The notes under the pieces: model-generated
What the model was told of the DNA's origin: nothing
Seen by the model: the letters and a program-made list of their open reading frames with translations, nothing else
Database searches by the model: none
Shown here: positions 16,404 through 24,066 of the stretch, piece after piece
Position numbering within the stretch: position 1 is the stretch's first letter
Layout: each line of letters begins with the position of its first letter
Translations under genes and position numbers: made by a program
Assembly (NCBI GenBank): GCA_002698785.1
Contig: PAAG01000053.1
Span: 1 to 64,000, forward strand
Source of the DNA: Verrucomicrobiales bacterium
GTDB taxonomy: Bacteria; Verrucomicrobiota; Verrucomicrobiia; Verrucomicrobiales; DEV007
Length of the DNA stretch: 64,000 nucleotides
Direction: 5' to 3'

Positions 16404-16661
16404 TCATTCCTCCACATCTTTCAGCAGTTTCCACAGCTTGATATCCATTGCGTGACACAGGCGGAGCGCACCTTCCAGCGACATGAATCTGTCTCCATTC
16501 TCAAACATGGAGATCATCCACAAGGACATTCCAGCCCGTTCTGCAAACTTAGTGCGCGACAGTCCCCGTCGTTTCCGAAAATCAATCAACGCCGAGCGCA
16601 ATCTTTCCTGCACGGCGGAATCGACTCTGTCTGACGGCTTATTGGGTTTCGACACACACAA
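16404..16661 (-). CDS. XRE-family helix-turn-helix transcriptional regulator
   Basis: Up to 85 residues. The first possible start is TTG at 16661, with GTG at 16655 as alternative; no ATG lies before the domain. Residues about 17-80 form a complete Cro/CI-type HTH: LRSALIDFRKRRGLSRTKFAERAGMSLWMISMFENGDRFMSLEGALRLCHAMDI, with the usual second helix, turn and recognition helix. It lacks any extra domain. It is divergent from an exported-protein gene with a perfect 14-base palindrome between them, so it probably represses that pair and itself. Confidence 0.85.
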   Translation of the reverse strand: MCVSKPNKPSDRVDSAVQERLRSALIDFRKRRGLSRTKFAERAGMSLWMISMFENGDRFMSLEGALRLCHAMDIKLWKLLKDVEE

Positions 16662-16691
16662 TCAATGACTCAGGAAGACAGAGTTACAGGG

Positions 16692-16705
16692 TCAACAATT
16701 GTTGA
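16692..16705. promoter_or_regulatory. Perfect 14-base palindrome, probable operator of the XRE regulator
   Basis: tcaacaattgttga reads the same on both strands. It lies in the 76-base gap between the XRE gene start (16661, minus) and the start of the exported-protein gene (16738, plus), where an autoregulated divergent operator is expected. Assignment to this regulator is inference. Confidence 0.55.
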
Positions 16706-16737
16706 GTTTTGGGTGTTCTCGGGGCATATTGAAGGGT

Positions 16738-17883
16738 ATGGAGAACATCATCAATGCCATTGTGATACCAACGAGAGTCATTGTAATTTACCTCACTGTT
16801 GCACTTTCCATGTCCTCCGTTCTGGGCGAGGGCAACGTATCGGCCAAAGGACTTGTCATTCGAAACCAAGGTCCCGGCAGTTCTAACGATCTTGCTTATG
16901 CGACCGAATATTCGGAGATCGAGAAGTTCGCTCACGTCACGAACCTCACTCCCGCTACAGGTGGAAATAAGATCCGACTCTCCAATGATCAGGTCGTTGA
17001 GGTCGTGGAGTATTTCGATTTCTCAACAGCATCCATTACCTCTGATCAACAGATTGCGGACCTAAAGGCGAGGCCAGCAGCTTTGGGTGTTCTTGCTCGG
17101 AAATACCCCAACGCCCATCGGTTGCTTGCAGAAGAAGCGACTCGACTGCAATCAGCCATCCAGATGCTGGAACAAGGGAAAGTTCTTATCGGTGGCCAGT
17201 GGAAGGACAAGGACGCCATGGCCACCTCTTCTGCACCGGAGAAGCTCTCGATCACCGTTCATCTGGACGGGGGGCAAGCTCGAACATATACGGGAGTTAC
17301 CGTTACAGGTCAGGAACCGGACTCCCTTCAGATCATGCACTCCGGGGGGGCAGCCACGATACCATTTGAGCAACTTACTGCTGATGATCAAAAGAAATAC
17401 GGCTTCGATCCTGTGAAAGCTGCGGAGTATCGGAAGCAGAAGGAGATGGCAATTGCCAGTCAGCCTCCGTCACCTCAACAGACTTCAGGCACGACGGGGG
17501 CTAGCGGGACTAACAAAGTCACCTCGATCAACGGCGACTCCACTCCGGAGGATGTCGTGAGTTACATGGGAGAGCCGGAGAAAGAATTTGTGAACAAACT
17601 GGGAATGCCTGCCTTCAAATTCCAGAAGGGAACAATGGAAATCACCACCTCCTTTCAGGAAGGCTTGCTGCGAATTATTCAGCTTCAGAGCACTTCCCTG
17701 AAAGATGATGGAGCAGGGTTTGAACAAGTGAAGCTCTTCCTTAGGGAACCAAAGCCAGTCTACTCTGATGGCAGCGACGATGGGACAAAGATTCTAATCG
17801 AATACCAGAGTCCCGATGGTGAAGCACAACATCTGATTGAGCCGATAAAGCAACGAGGAACTGTGACTGTTACGTTCGACTGA
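16738..17883 (+). CDS. Exported hypothetical protein with SH3-like middle and SmpA/OmlA-like C-terminus
   Basis: 381 residues from the ATG at 16738, chosen because GAAGG lies just before it and a signal peptide follows (about 1-30, IPTRVIVIYLTVALSMSSVLG). The mature part includes a helix ending in GKVLIGGQWKDKDAM, a type of segment often seen in exported Verrucomicrobia proteins. Then come a beta-rich piece (ARTYTGVTVTGQEPDSLQIMHSGGAATIPFEQL), a Gln/Ser/Thr-rich linker and a C-terminal domain about 275-380 (STPEDVVSYMGEPEKEF...), reminiscent of BamE/SmpA-type folds. No enzymatic motif is seen. It is the first gene of a two-gene unit with the zinc-ribbon protein (7-base gap) and is probably controlled by the divergent XRE regulator. 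Confidence 0.7.
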   Translation: MENIINAIVIPTRVIVIYLTVALSMSSVLGEGNVSAKGLVIRNQGPGSSNDLAYATEYSEIEKFAHVTNLTPATGGNKIRLSNDQVVEVVEYFDFSTASITSDQQIADLKARPAALGVLARKYPNAHRLLAEEATRLQSAIQMLEQGKVLIGGQWKDKDAMATSSAPEKLSITVHLDGGQARTYTGVTVTGQEPDSLQIMHSGGAATIPFEQLTADDQKKYGFDPVKAAEYRKQKEMAIASQPPSPQQTSGTTGASGTNKVTSINGDSTPEDVVSYMGEPEKEFVNKLGMPAFKFQKGTMEITTSFQEGLLRIIQLQSTSLKDDGAGFEQVKLFLREPKPVYSDGSDDGTKILIEYQSPDGEAQHLIEPIKQRGTVTVTFD

Positions 17884-17890
17884 TCCGCAG

Positions 17891-18904
17891 ATGATTGTCG
17901 AGTGCCCTACATGCCATGGGACGGTCGAGGTTGAGGACTCTAGTGCTGGTTCAGTCGCAGAGTGTCCACTATGCCGTAATGCCTTCCTGACGCCACAGGA
18001 GGCTTCTCAGACGCAGGAGACGACTGCTGGTAAAACTCCAGAGGGGAAAGTCTCTAAACGGTCTGTTGCCAAAGCCGTGGCATCTGCTGCGTGGAAGACA
18101 ACTTCAGCAGGAAAACGCCGAAAGGCGAAGGCATGGGGATGTGGCTGCATCTCCGTTCTTGTGTCGCTGGTCTTAGTCATTGTCGTCGGAATCGGATTGT
18201 TGGCGTGGGGTGTCTGGGGAGCGGTAAAGGAAGAGTTCACAATCTCCGATACGTCTGAAGAGATCCAGAGATCGGAGCAGCTTCAATCGACTACCGACTC
18301 TTCACGGGATGATCACAATCTCGTGGATACACAAGTCATCCAACAGAAACCATCAGTCGGGACCGGAACTTCCAATGAGACGGGAAGTCCTCCGATTGTG
18401 ATTGGTGAGCCTGAGAAGAGTTCGGAAGTAGTCGTTGAGGACAATGACCCTCACATTTCTCTCGATCGAATAGGAGCATTCTTTACTGATATCGGCGACC
18501 GGATCAGAAAGGTATTCGTCAGTGATGACCCGCAGTCAGCAGAGGGGAGCGACAAGGGTGATTCCAACGCAATACGCAATCTGATATTGACCGGCGTCTT
18601 CTGTTGGGTGGTCTTTCTCATACTGTATTTCACCTTCCGAGGAAAATGCCCGAACTGTAAGAGGAGGAGAGTCTTCAAACGGATCGGTAAACAGGTGGTA
18701 AGTCGGGAAAACTTCTTCAGGACAGTTCAGGAGAGAAAACAGGAACACAAGATCAACAAATACGGACAACGGGTTCCTTCTTACGAGTATCACTCGGTAG
18801 ACAGACCATTTACGAGAACCACTTACCTTGTTACCACACGCTGCCAAGCATGTGGGCACGAGACCCGAAAAACACACACAGAGGAGAAGCGGGAAAGTGC
18901 TTGA
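17891..18904 (+). CDS. Membrane protein with two zinc ribbons
   Basis: 337 residues, ATG start 7 bases after the previous stop. An N-terminal zinc ribbon (CPTC at 5-8, CPLC near 25) is followed by a basic segment and a first membrane helix (about 84-110, ISVLVSLVLVIVVGIGLLAWGVWG). A long, polar, Ser/Glu-rich region comes next, then a second membrane helix (about 232-250) and a C-terminal zinc ribbon (CPNC near 254 and CQAC near 318). Two helices with both ribbons on the same side suggest cytoplasmic metal-binding ends and an exported loop. The function is unknown. It is co-transcribed with the exported protein upstream. Confidence 0.7.
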   Translation: MIVECPTCHGTVEVEDSSAGSVAECPLCRNAFLTPQEASQTQETTAGKTPEGKVSKRSVAKAVASAAWKTTSAGKRRKAKAWGCGCISVLVSLVLVIVVGIGLLAWGVWGAVKEEFTISDTSEEIQRSEQLQSTTDSSRDDHNLVDTQVIQQKPSVGTGTSNETGSPPIVIGEPEKSSEVVVEDNDPHISLDRIGAFFTDIGDRIRKVFVSDDPQSAEGSDKGDSNAIRNLILTGVFCWVVFLILYFTFRGKCPNCKRRRVFKRIGKQVVSRENFFRTVQERKQEHKINKYGQRVPSYEYHSVDRPFTRTTYLVTTRCQACGHETRKTHTEEKRESA

Positions 18905-19152
18905 GGAGTGTGCCACACGGTGAAGGAAGTATCACGAAACAGCAAGAATCGGGTGATCACCTTGTTTCAAAAACTTGCGATCGAAAGTGCAAATGACGCG
19001 ATTCCCAGTGTTGAAGCGAAAAAATATTGCGGTCGCAGCCCGTCGCCTCCGTCGCCGAGGCTCCCCTCCTCCTAATCTTATAACTACCTCATATTCAGCC
19101 ATAAGTGATATAGAGTAGAGAAGGGTAGAGAGGTAGAAAAAAGTGGATGTGG

Positions 19153-19184
19153 CGTAAGCGTTTCAGCTTACGTCATCTTTTTTC
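19153..19184 (+). terminator. Possible terminator downstream of the zinc-ribbon gene
   Basis: A 7-base stem cgtaagc/gcttacg with a 6-base loop (19153-19172), followed by tcatcttttttc. It lies about 250 bases after the stop codon at 18904. The T-run starts several bases after the stem, so termination strength is uncertain. Confidence 0.4.
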
Positions 19185-19223
19185 ACAAAAATAACTTGCT
19201 CTTTTTTAATCTCGTCCTTATAC

Positions 19224-19444
19224 GGCCCGTATATAGGGCCTTATAGGCCCGGTATGGCCATATTGGACTTATTGATCATATAGGCCATATAGATCTTATT
19301 GGCCTATTATTTTATAAAATAAAGCTTCGCTTCATTTTGTTTTTCTCTATCTCTAGTTTAAATAAGACTTAAAGACCTAATATGGCCAATATGTCCAAAT
19401 AAGATCAATATGGTCAGATAAGGCCCTATATGGCCAATTTGGCC
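19224..19444. repeat. Periodic array of GNNC tetramers separated by 5-6 A/T-rich bases
   Basis: In 19224-19304 the tetramers GGCC, GGCC, GGCC, GGCC, GGAC, GATC, GGCC, GATC, GGCC begin at 19224, 19237, 19246, 19256, 19265, 19274, 19283, 19292 and 19301; from 19256 on the period is exactly 9 bases. In 19384-19444 a second block shows GGCC, GTCC, GATC, GGTC, GGCC, GGCC, GGCC at 19384, 19393, 19403, 19412, 19422, 19432 and 19441, a period of 9-10. Spacers are nearly all A and T. The two blocks are roughly inverted with respect to each other and share the 14-base word atatagggccttat in inverted orientation. The role is unknown. Confidence 0.75.
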
Positions 19445-19557
19445 CTATGTAGGAAAACCCGTGTTATCTGTCCAGCAAACCACGGTATATCTCAGGGTTA
19501 GTGAGAAACTGGATGTCGGAGCCTGACCGAGATGCCTTTCTTTGGCCCTCAGATCGA

Positions 19558-19622
19558 TTCTGAGGCGTCTTTTGGTTCTTAGTGTAAGGTTTGTTGTCGA
19601 AGGCGGTGAAAACGCCTCAGAA
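19558..19622. other. Perfect 11-base inverted repeat, possible structured RNA or site
   Basis: ttctgaggcgt (19558-19568) and acgcctcagaa (19612-19622) are exact inverted copies 43 bases apart in gene-free DNA. They could form a hairpin in RNA or be paired protein sites. No T-run follows, so a terminator is unlikely. Confidence 0.4.
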
Positions 19623-19657
19623 GCCATTCTATCGTAATTTGTGTTTTAGCATTTCGG

Positions 19658-19954
19658 TTGATACCATGTAGCCCACGTTTATTCGGATCTCTGTTTCGGA
19701 GTCGAGAGTGGGATTCCGGTTCTGAAGGCGAGACAATATTGCCGTAACTCGGCCCGATACTTCCGCAACGGAATGGAAAGGCAGGCCCGAATTATCGGCT
19801 GCCTCGTCTCGCTGTTGTGCTTACACGGAGATTCAAGGCGTTGAAGCCGGAACGGCAGAAGAATCACAGGCAAGCTATTTACGCACAGAGAAAGAACACC
19901 TCACTTCTACCGACCCGATCCCCAGCCGAATAAACGTGGGCTACATGGTATCAA
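19658..19954. mobile_element. 297-base MITE-like element with perfect 29-base terminal inverted repeats
   Basis: The left end 19658-19686 and the right end 19926-19954 are exact inverted copies over 29 bases, both starting with ttgataccatgtagc at the outer edge. The interior, 239 bases, contains no credible gene. I see no clear target-site duplication. Size and ends fit a non-autonomous miniature transposable element; the mobilising transposase is not in the window. A recombination cassette or a large cruciform site are alternatives. Confidence 0.65.
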
Positions 19955-20012
19955 TTGGGAAGGTCGCCGAAATTCGCAAACGCGAATTACCGAAGGTAGG
20001 CTAGGTTCCGAA

Positions 20013-20027
20013 TTGATACCATGTAGC
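20013..20027 (+). repeat. Solitary copy of the MITE-like element's outer 15 bases
   Basis: ttgataccatgtagc at 20013-20027 matches the outer 15 bases of the element ends at 19658 and 19940-19954, in the same orientation as the left end. It could mark a second, deleted copy or a preferred insertion site. The sequence after it diverges. Confidence 0.5.
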
Positions 20028-20308
20028 TGTTTGGGTCACTCGCCGCCATTCTTCCGGAAGAGGCACCATTATATTGTGAGAGTCCTGCGAACTCATCATC
20101 ATGGGTCTAAACAGGGCGGGTATGTGACCAACATGACATTGCCCCTCATTTTCCGAATGATTCCAGAGTCGCCAAGCCAATTGGTTCGTGTCTCCCGGAG
20201 GATGGCGATAAAATCGCTGGAGGTCGCGAATCTGGAGCTGATATTTCGGCGACAAGGGAAAGTGAATGAGTTGATGTAGCGATGGTTCTGGGAGTTAAAA
20301 TAATCCCA

Positions 20309-20515
20309 ATGAAGACTAAATCAGAAGAATCGCTGTTGATCAGAAAATCAGAATTGTCTCGCAGACTTAATGTTTCAATCAGAACCATCGACAACTGGAT
20401 GGCTTCCCGTAAAATCAGGTTCATCCGGATTGGTGGGACGATTCTTTTCAATCCAGTGAAGGTTTTAGAGGACTTGGAGAAATTCGAAATAGAAACTGCC
20501 TTCGATTCATATTGA
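20309..20515 (+). CDS. Excisionase-like small MerR/HTH_17-type protein
   Basis: 68 residues from the ATG at 20309; an in-frame ATG at 20282 would add nine residues, while GGGAG at 20290 fits the shorter form loosely. The core LLIRKSELSRRLNVSIRTIDNWMASRKIRFIRIGGTILFNPVKVLEDLEKF is a winged-helix excisionase/HTH_17 domain: HTH, the 'R..IRF..IGG...F' wing and a last helix. Such proteins bend attachment-site DNA and direct the integrase toward excision. It is convergent with the integrase gene, with a gap of only nine bases between the stop codons. Confidence 0.8.
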   Translation: MKTKSEESLLIRKSELSRRLNVSIRTIDNWMASRKIRFIRIGGTILFNPVKVLEDLEKFEIETAFDSY

Positions 20516-20524
20516 TTGCACTCA

Positions 20525-21943
20525 TCAACCCGTGGCTTGTAGAGCTTCGTCTTCAAAATCAGGTGCTGATGTTGCCATTGTTAAGACAGGCCCAAGGCCG
20601 GACACTACTTGTTGCTTGTTATCCACGTAGTGTTTCGATGTGATCCGGATATCACTGTGTCTCAGCAGGCTGGATGCAGCATGGATACCAGCCTGTGCGC
20701 AGATAAGTGTCCCATACTCCTTCCTCAAGGCATGAATGGGATTTCGGGATGATATTCCCTGTGACTTGAGCCACGTGATCAACGTATCGAAATGGCGGTG
20801 TGCGCGGTAGTGCCGATAGGTGACTTGAGGCTTAGCCTCGCCCCCATCAATGACGAACTTCCCCTGTGATTTTTCCCATTGTTCTCGGAAAAACTGAAGC
20901 ACTTCAAAATCCACGGGCATATCGCCGCAACTGTCCGCTTTGGGTTCGAAGCAGTCTGTCGGCTCAATTCGCAGAATCCCTTTGTTCCAGATGAACTGAG
21001 ACCACTGAAGTTTGTCGATCTCGTTCCTGCGGAGGCCCACGGTCAAAGCCAGCAACAGAATTTTGAATGCTTCCCTTTTCGAGTTTGCCTGTATCTGTGC
21101 TATTTCGCGAGCGCGAGGCAATAGGGGGTGCATTGGAATCCCTTTGTAGAGGGCTACCTCATTCTTGGGTATGGCGGCATAGAGTTCTTCGGTGGCTGCT
21201 TGGAGAAGCTCGTGAGGTTCACATTGTGATCGGTAACGATATGAGCCTTCAGATTCGTAGATAACCCCGTCGAATGGCAATGGGTCCGGTAGTTCAATGT
21301 GCTTCAAGAAGTTTAGATGCTTCCGGCTGAAGAGCGATTTCGCATTTCTGATGTTGGAATTTACGGTGCGACGTTTGGCTTGCTGATCTCGCGGGTCTGG
21401 CTTCGCCTTCTTCAGATACTCCAGTTTCCAACGGTTTACCTTCTCCGGAGTAATACGGCGCAGTTTTACAGCGTTTACGCGATCTCTCCACGCTTTCGCA
21501 CCACCGTTGACGTAGTCACGACGGTTTGTTCCGTCCGCGTCTTTAATGTTTGCGACTTCGGATACAATCCTTCGAAATTTGTAAACGTAGGTTTTGAAAG
21601 TTCGTGCTTTCAGGGAGGTAACTTTTGAGACCTCTTCGATGAACTCACCGACGGAAAGGTCTGTCAGCACTTCCATTTGGCCTTTGAACCGCTTCCGAGC
21701 TTCGGCCCAGCCAGCACCCTTAATGCAGTGGTAAATCTCCACCGACTTCTTTCCGGCTGCACGCTTTGACGATTCACCGGTAGAAAAAGTTTCTCTGTGG
21801 CCATTGACCTGAATCCGGATGGAATAGATTTTGGATTCATGAATGTCGCCGCGAAAATTCTTTGTCGGAAAAAAAACCCGCTGTTCCCAATACCGAAAAT
21901 CGGTTTTGGAAAAAGAAGTTTTCGAGTTGGAAATTCTAGCCAC
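20525..21943 (-). CDS. Tyrosine recombinase (integrase) of the island
   Basis: 472 residues starting at GTG 21943; no better ATG precedes the domain. An N-terminal arm-binding-like region (RGDIHESKIYSIRIQVNGHRETFSTGESS) and a SAM-like core-binding region (about 90-210) are followed by the catalytic domain: Arg in LTVGLRRNEIDKLQW, HALRKEYG (His-x-x-Arg), LLRHSDIRITSKHYVD with His and the nucleophilic Tyr. Length is at the high end for integrases, and all key residues are visible. It lies about 140 bases from the tRNA-Phe fragment, as expected for an integrase next to its attachment site. Confidence 0.93.
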   Translation of the reverse strand: MARISNSKTSFSKTDFRYWEQRVFFPTKNFRGDIHESKIYSIRIQVNGHRETFSTGESSKRAAGKKSVEIYHCIKGAGWAEARKRFKGQMEVLTDLSVGEFIEEVSKVTSLKARTFKTYVYKFRRIVSEVANIKDADGTNRRDYVNGGAKAWRDRVNAVKLRRITPEKVNRWKLEYLKKAKPDPRDQQAKRRTVNSNIRNAKSLFSRKHLNFLKHIELPDPLPFDGVIYESEGSYRYRSQCEPHELLQAATEELYAAIPKNEVALYKGIPMHPLLPRAREIAQIQANSKREAFKILLLALTVGLRRNEIDKLQWSQFIWNKGILRIEPTDCFEPKADSCGDMPVDFEVLQFFREQWEKSQGKFVIDGGEAKPQVTYRHYRAHRHFDTLITWLKSQGISSRNPIHALRKEYGTLICAQAGIHAASSLLRHSDIRITSKHYVDNKQQVVSGLGPVLTMATSAPDFEDEALQATG

Positions 21944-22086
21944 TTTCTAGCCACTTTTTTCAGGGGTCAAGGTGAGTTAGCGAAGTTCACCGGAGGTCAA
22001 CTATCGGCTATAATCCCTTATATATCAAGCCTTGCGGCTCGATTGAGCCATCATGAACCCTAACGAACCACCTAATTGAGGGTGCT

Positions 22087-22130
22087 CTGAAAATCCTTGT
22101 GTCCCCAGTTCAAATCTGGGTCGAGCCACC
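22087..22130 (+). tRNA. 3' fragment of a tRNA-Phe gene; attachment site (island border)
   Basis: The sequence ctgaaaatccttgtgtcccc starts with the anticodon loop CU-GAA-AA (anticodon GAA, Phe). It continues through the variable loop, a T arm with a five-base stem (cccag/ctggg) and the loop ttcaaat, then the acceptor strand tcgagcc, discriminator a and cc. The anticodon stem's 5' strand should read close to aagga, but the bases to the left (gagggtgct) do not pair, and no D arm or 5' acceptor strand exists. So this is a duplicated tRNA 3' end produced by integration, not a working tRNA gene. Confidence 0.8.
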
Positions 22131-22150
22131 TTTCTTCTCAAATGACAAGA

Positions 22151-22172
22151 GGCGCCGATCGGCGCCTTTTTT
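22151..22172 (+). terminator. Rho-independent terminator of the original tRNA-Phe gene
   Basis: ggcgccgatcggcgcc forms a perfect palindromic hairpin followed by six T. It lies 20 bases after the tRNA 3' end, where a tRNA terminator is expected, and marks the start of native chromosome to the right of the island. Confidence 0.8.
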
Positions 22173-22232
22173 CGTTTCCGATTGCTGACTTGACGGAGGA
22201 AACGTTCTCGGGCGATTTGTCTGTCGTGTGAT

Positions 22233-23072
22233 ATGCGGCTGCTGCTTAAATCCCTTTTGCGAATGATCTGGATTGTTCTCGGAATAATCGCCCTCGGTGT
22301 CGTTACTCTGTATTTTCTGCAGGACAAAATTATCTTTTATCCCCGTAAGTATGTGACCGGGGATCGGGAACTCGCGGCGAATTACGAAATTCTGGAATAC
22401 ATTACCAATCGGGATGGCAAGCAGAGGGCCTACTATCGAGGCCCAACGCAAGTCGCCCCTGAAAAGCTCTGGGTCCTTGCAGGTGGAAACGGATCTCTGG
22501 CACTCGAGTGGGAAATCATTGTAAAGAAGGCATCGGAGTTGAATCCCGAGAATGGCTTTCTGCTTATCGAATACCCTGGTTATGGAATGTGTGCGGGTAA
22601 TCCTTCTCGGGCTGGAATTCAGCAAAACGTTGAAGGGGCTATCGAGGCGCTGGGTGAACACTTAAACCGTGACGATGCTACCTTGAAATCTCGCTCGTCC
22701 TTTCTCGGTCATTCTATGGGGGCTGCCGTGGTTCTGGAGACAGCCGCAGATTGGAAGCGAGGAGAGGTGATTGCACTGGCACCCTTTACCTCCCTGCAGG
22801 ACATGGGGGCACGGATGGTGGGCCGCCCCCTGTCGAATTTGGCTCGGCACAAGTGGGATAATCGGGCCGCTGTTCGAACAATTGCCAGTTTTCCTGATCC
22901 AGAGATATTGATCCTCCATGGCGATAGAGATCAGGTTATACCCATTGAAATGGGGAGGGAGCTTTCCGAGATGAAGCCGGAAACTGTCACCTTCCATGAA
23001 ATCAGCGGCGTAGGCCACAACAACATCGTGTGGGAGGTTCGAGACATCCTTGTCACCGTTCTATCCAAGTGA
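22233..23072 (+). CDS. Membrane-anchored alpha/beta hydrolase
   Basis: 279 residues, ATG start. A hydrophobic N-terminal segment (about 8-30, LRMIWIVLGIIALGVVTLYFL) anchors or exports the protein. The fold motifs are complete: LLIEYPGYGMCAG (oxyanion/strand region), the nucleophile elbow GHSMG near 160, the acid in LHGDRDQVIP near 233 and the His in SGVGHNNI near 261. It resembles the 'alpha/beta hydrolase with lysophospholipase-like' BAAT/FrsA-type proteins with an N-terminal helix. The substrate is not predictable. It is the first native gene next to the island. Confidence 0.85.
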   Translation: MRLLLKSLLRMIWIVLGIIALGVVTLYFLQDKIIFYPRKYVTGDRELAANYEILEYITNRDGKQRAYYRGPTQVAPEKLWVLAGGNGSLALEWEIIVKKASELNPENGFLLIEYPGYGMCAGNPSRAGIQQNVEGAIEALGEHLNRDDATLKSRSSFLGHSMGAAVVLETAADWKRGEVIALAPFTSLQDMGARMVGRPLSNLARHKWDNRAAVRTIASFPDPEILILHGDRDQVIPIEMGRELSEMKPETVTFHEISGVGHNNIVWEVRDILVTVLSK

Positions 23073-23085
23073 GCAGCGTTCTGAC

Positions 23086-24066
23086 TCAGGACGGATCCGG
23101 TGACATAATCGGTCGTTGAGTGTGAGAGGGAAAGTGTCGATTCAGGGTCTGTTTGGGAAATTCACCAAAAAAATCGTTGTACTGGGCAGCAAAGTAGCCC
23201 GACCATTTTAGTCCGACTGATTCTGCAATCTCACTAACTTTGCTTTCAGATGGATTTGCATGGAGAAGAAGCTCCCTGCAATAATTCAGTCGTAGCACCT
23301 TTAAATACTGCGACGGCGAGCAGCCTTTGCAGTCTTGGAATGCTATCTCCAGCAATTTTCTGCTGCATCCCAGATCCAGGCAAATCGCAGAGAGTGGCCG
23401 TTTGAAATTACTCGATTTGGCTAGAAAAATGGCACGCTCTACCAAGTCACCTCTTTTTGAAGAAGGGAGTTTGAAATCGACGGTATTGGGAATCGCGCTC
23501 GCGATCGAATTGATGAGGGTAGTTTCGAGAAACTCTCCATTTCCGTTCTTCTCATCAGTCAGTTCTCGTAAGAGTTTGTCTAACGAATTTCCAAGAGGGG
23601 GGCGGGCCCCATTTGAAATGCGGAGGAAACGGTGAGCATTTTCGTAGTCCGGCCATTCACGGCCAGACAGTCTTTCAAACACTTCTCGGAAAACATCCTC
23701 CTTTATTGCAGCCGCGACAATAACGCTTTCTTGAGGAAGGAGTAAATCCACCTCGCCTCCACCGGGGCAAAAAACTATGGCGTCGTCTTCGTGCGCACTG
23801 TTCCAGTATCTACCCAGTTCACGAGTTTTCTTATCAGGTATGCCAAAGGCAACAAAACCCGGAGGGATGTGACCGTAGCTCTGTGAGGCTGCCGAAATCA
23901 GCACACGTAAAACAACGGCATTCATACTGTAGGCAATGTTTGTATGAGCCGAAAAGCTCCCTTCACTCAACTGCACAGAATAACCTCCCAACGAATCCGA
24001 AAGAACACTGCCATACTCCTCAACGGTAGGGCAGTTGAAGGTCTGAGTGCGAATTACATCTTCCAT
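23086..24066 (-). CDS. AraC-family transcriptional regulator
   Basis: 326 residues from the ATG at 24066 (a GTG is one codon earlier). The C-terminal about 95 residues carry two HTH units of AraC type: LSAICLDLGCSRKLLEIAFQDCKGCSPSQYLKVLRLNYCRELL and VSEIAESVGLKWSGYFAAQYNDFFGEFPKQTL. The N-terminal about 220 residues (a cupin-like or AraC-ligand region with 'IVFCPGGGEVDLL') probably senses a small molecule. It is convergent with the hydrolase gene, with only 13 bases between the stops. No target operon is evident nearby. Confidence 0.88.
   Translation of the reverse strand: MEDVIRTQTFNCPTVEEYGSVLSDSLGGYSVQLSEGSFSAHTNIAYSMNAVVLRVLISAASQSYGHIPPGFVAFGIPDKKTRELGRYWNSAHEDDAIVFCPGGGEVDLLLPQESVIVAAAIKEDVFREVFERLSGREWPDYENAHRFLRISNGARPPLGNSLDKLLRELTDEKNGNGEFLETTLINSIASAIPNTVDFKLPSSKRGDLVERAIFLAKSSNFKRPLSAICLDLGCSRKLLEIAFQDCKGCSPSQYLKVLRLNYCRELLLHANPSESKVSEIAESVGLKWSGYFAAQYNDFFGEFPKQTLNRHFPSHTQRPIMSPDPS

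Larger units (their letters stand above)
18905..20281. other. 1.4-kb gene-free region rich in repeats and inverted sequences
   Basis: No convincing gene was found between the zinc-ribbon protein and the excisionase-like gene. The region holds a terminator-like hairpin near 19153, the periodic array at 19224-19444, an 11-base inverted repeat at 19558-19622, and the 297-base element with perfect 29-base ends, plus a solitary extra end at 20013. Such density next to integration genes suggests element maintenance functions (replication, transfer or regulation), which is inference. Confidence 0.5.
1..22130. mobile_element. Integrative genomic island inserted at a tRNA-Phe gene (right part)
   Basis: The right border is seen directly. 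At 22087-22130 there is a tRNA 3' half without its 5' half, and a tyrosine integrase gene with an excisionase-like gene lies immediately inside it. The bases to the left do not pair as a tRNA 5' half, which is what integration at an anticodon loop leaves behind. The cargo (defence genes, nucleases, resolvase, transposase fragment, repeats) is typical of an island. The left border, which should carry a complete tRNA-Phe gene, is not in the window: no second copy of the 44-base core was found. That the same element continues all the way to base 1 is an inference; nested or adjacent elements are possible. Confidence 0.6.

Noticed and set aside
19679-19873. 64-codon frame inside the MITE-like element
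   Set aside because: Too short, starts inside the inverted end, and has no transposase-like features.
20001-20279. Two overlapping opposite-strand frames before the excisionase gene
   Set aside because: No domain features; one contains the solitary repeat end. Neither looks like a real protein.
22040-22130. Complete tRNA gene
   Set aside because: The 5' acceptor strand, D arm and 5' anticodon stem do not exist upstream of the 3' half, so it is a fragment.
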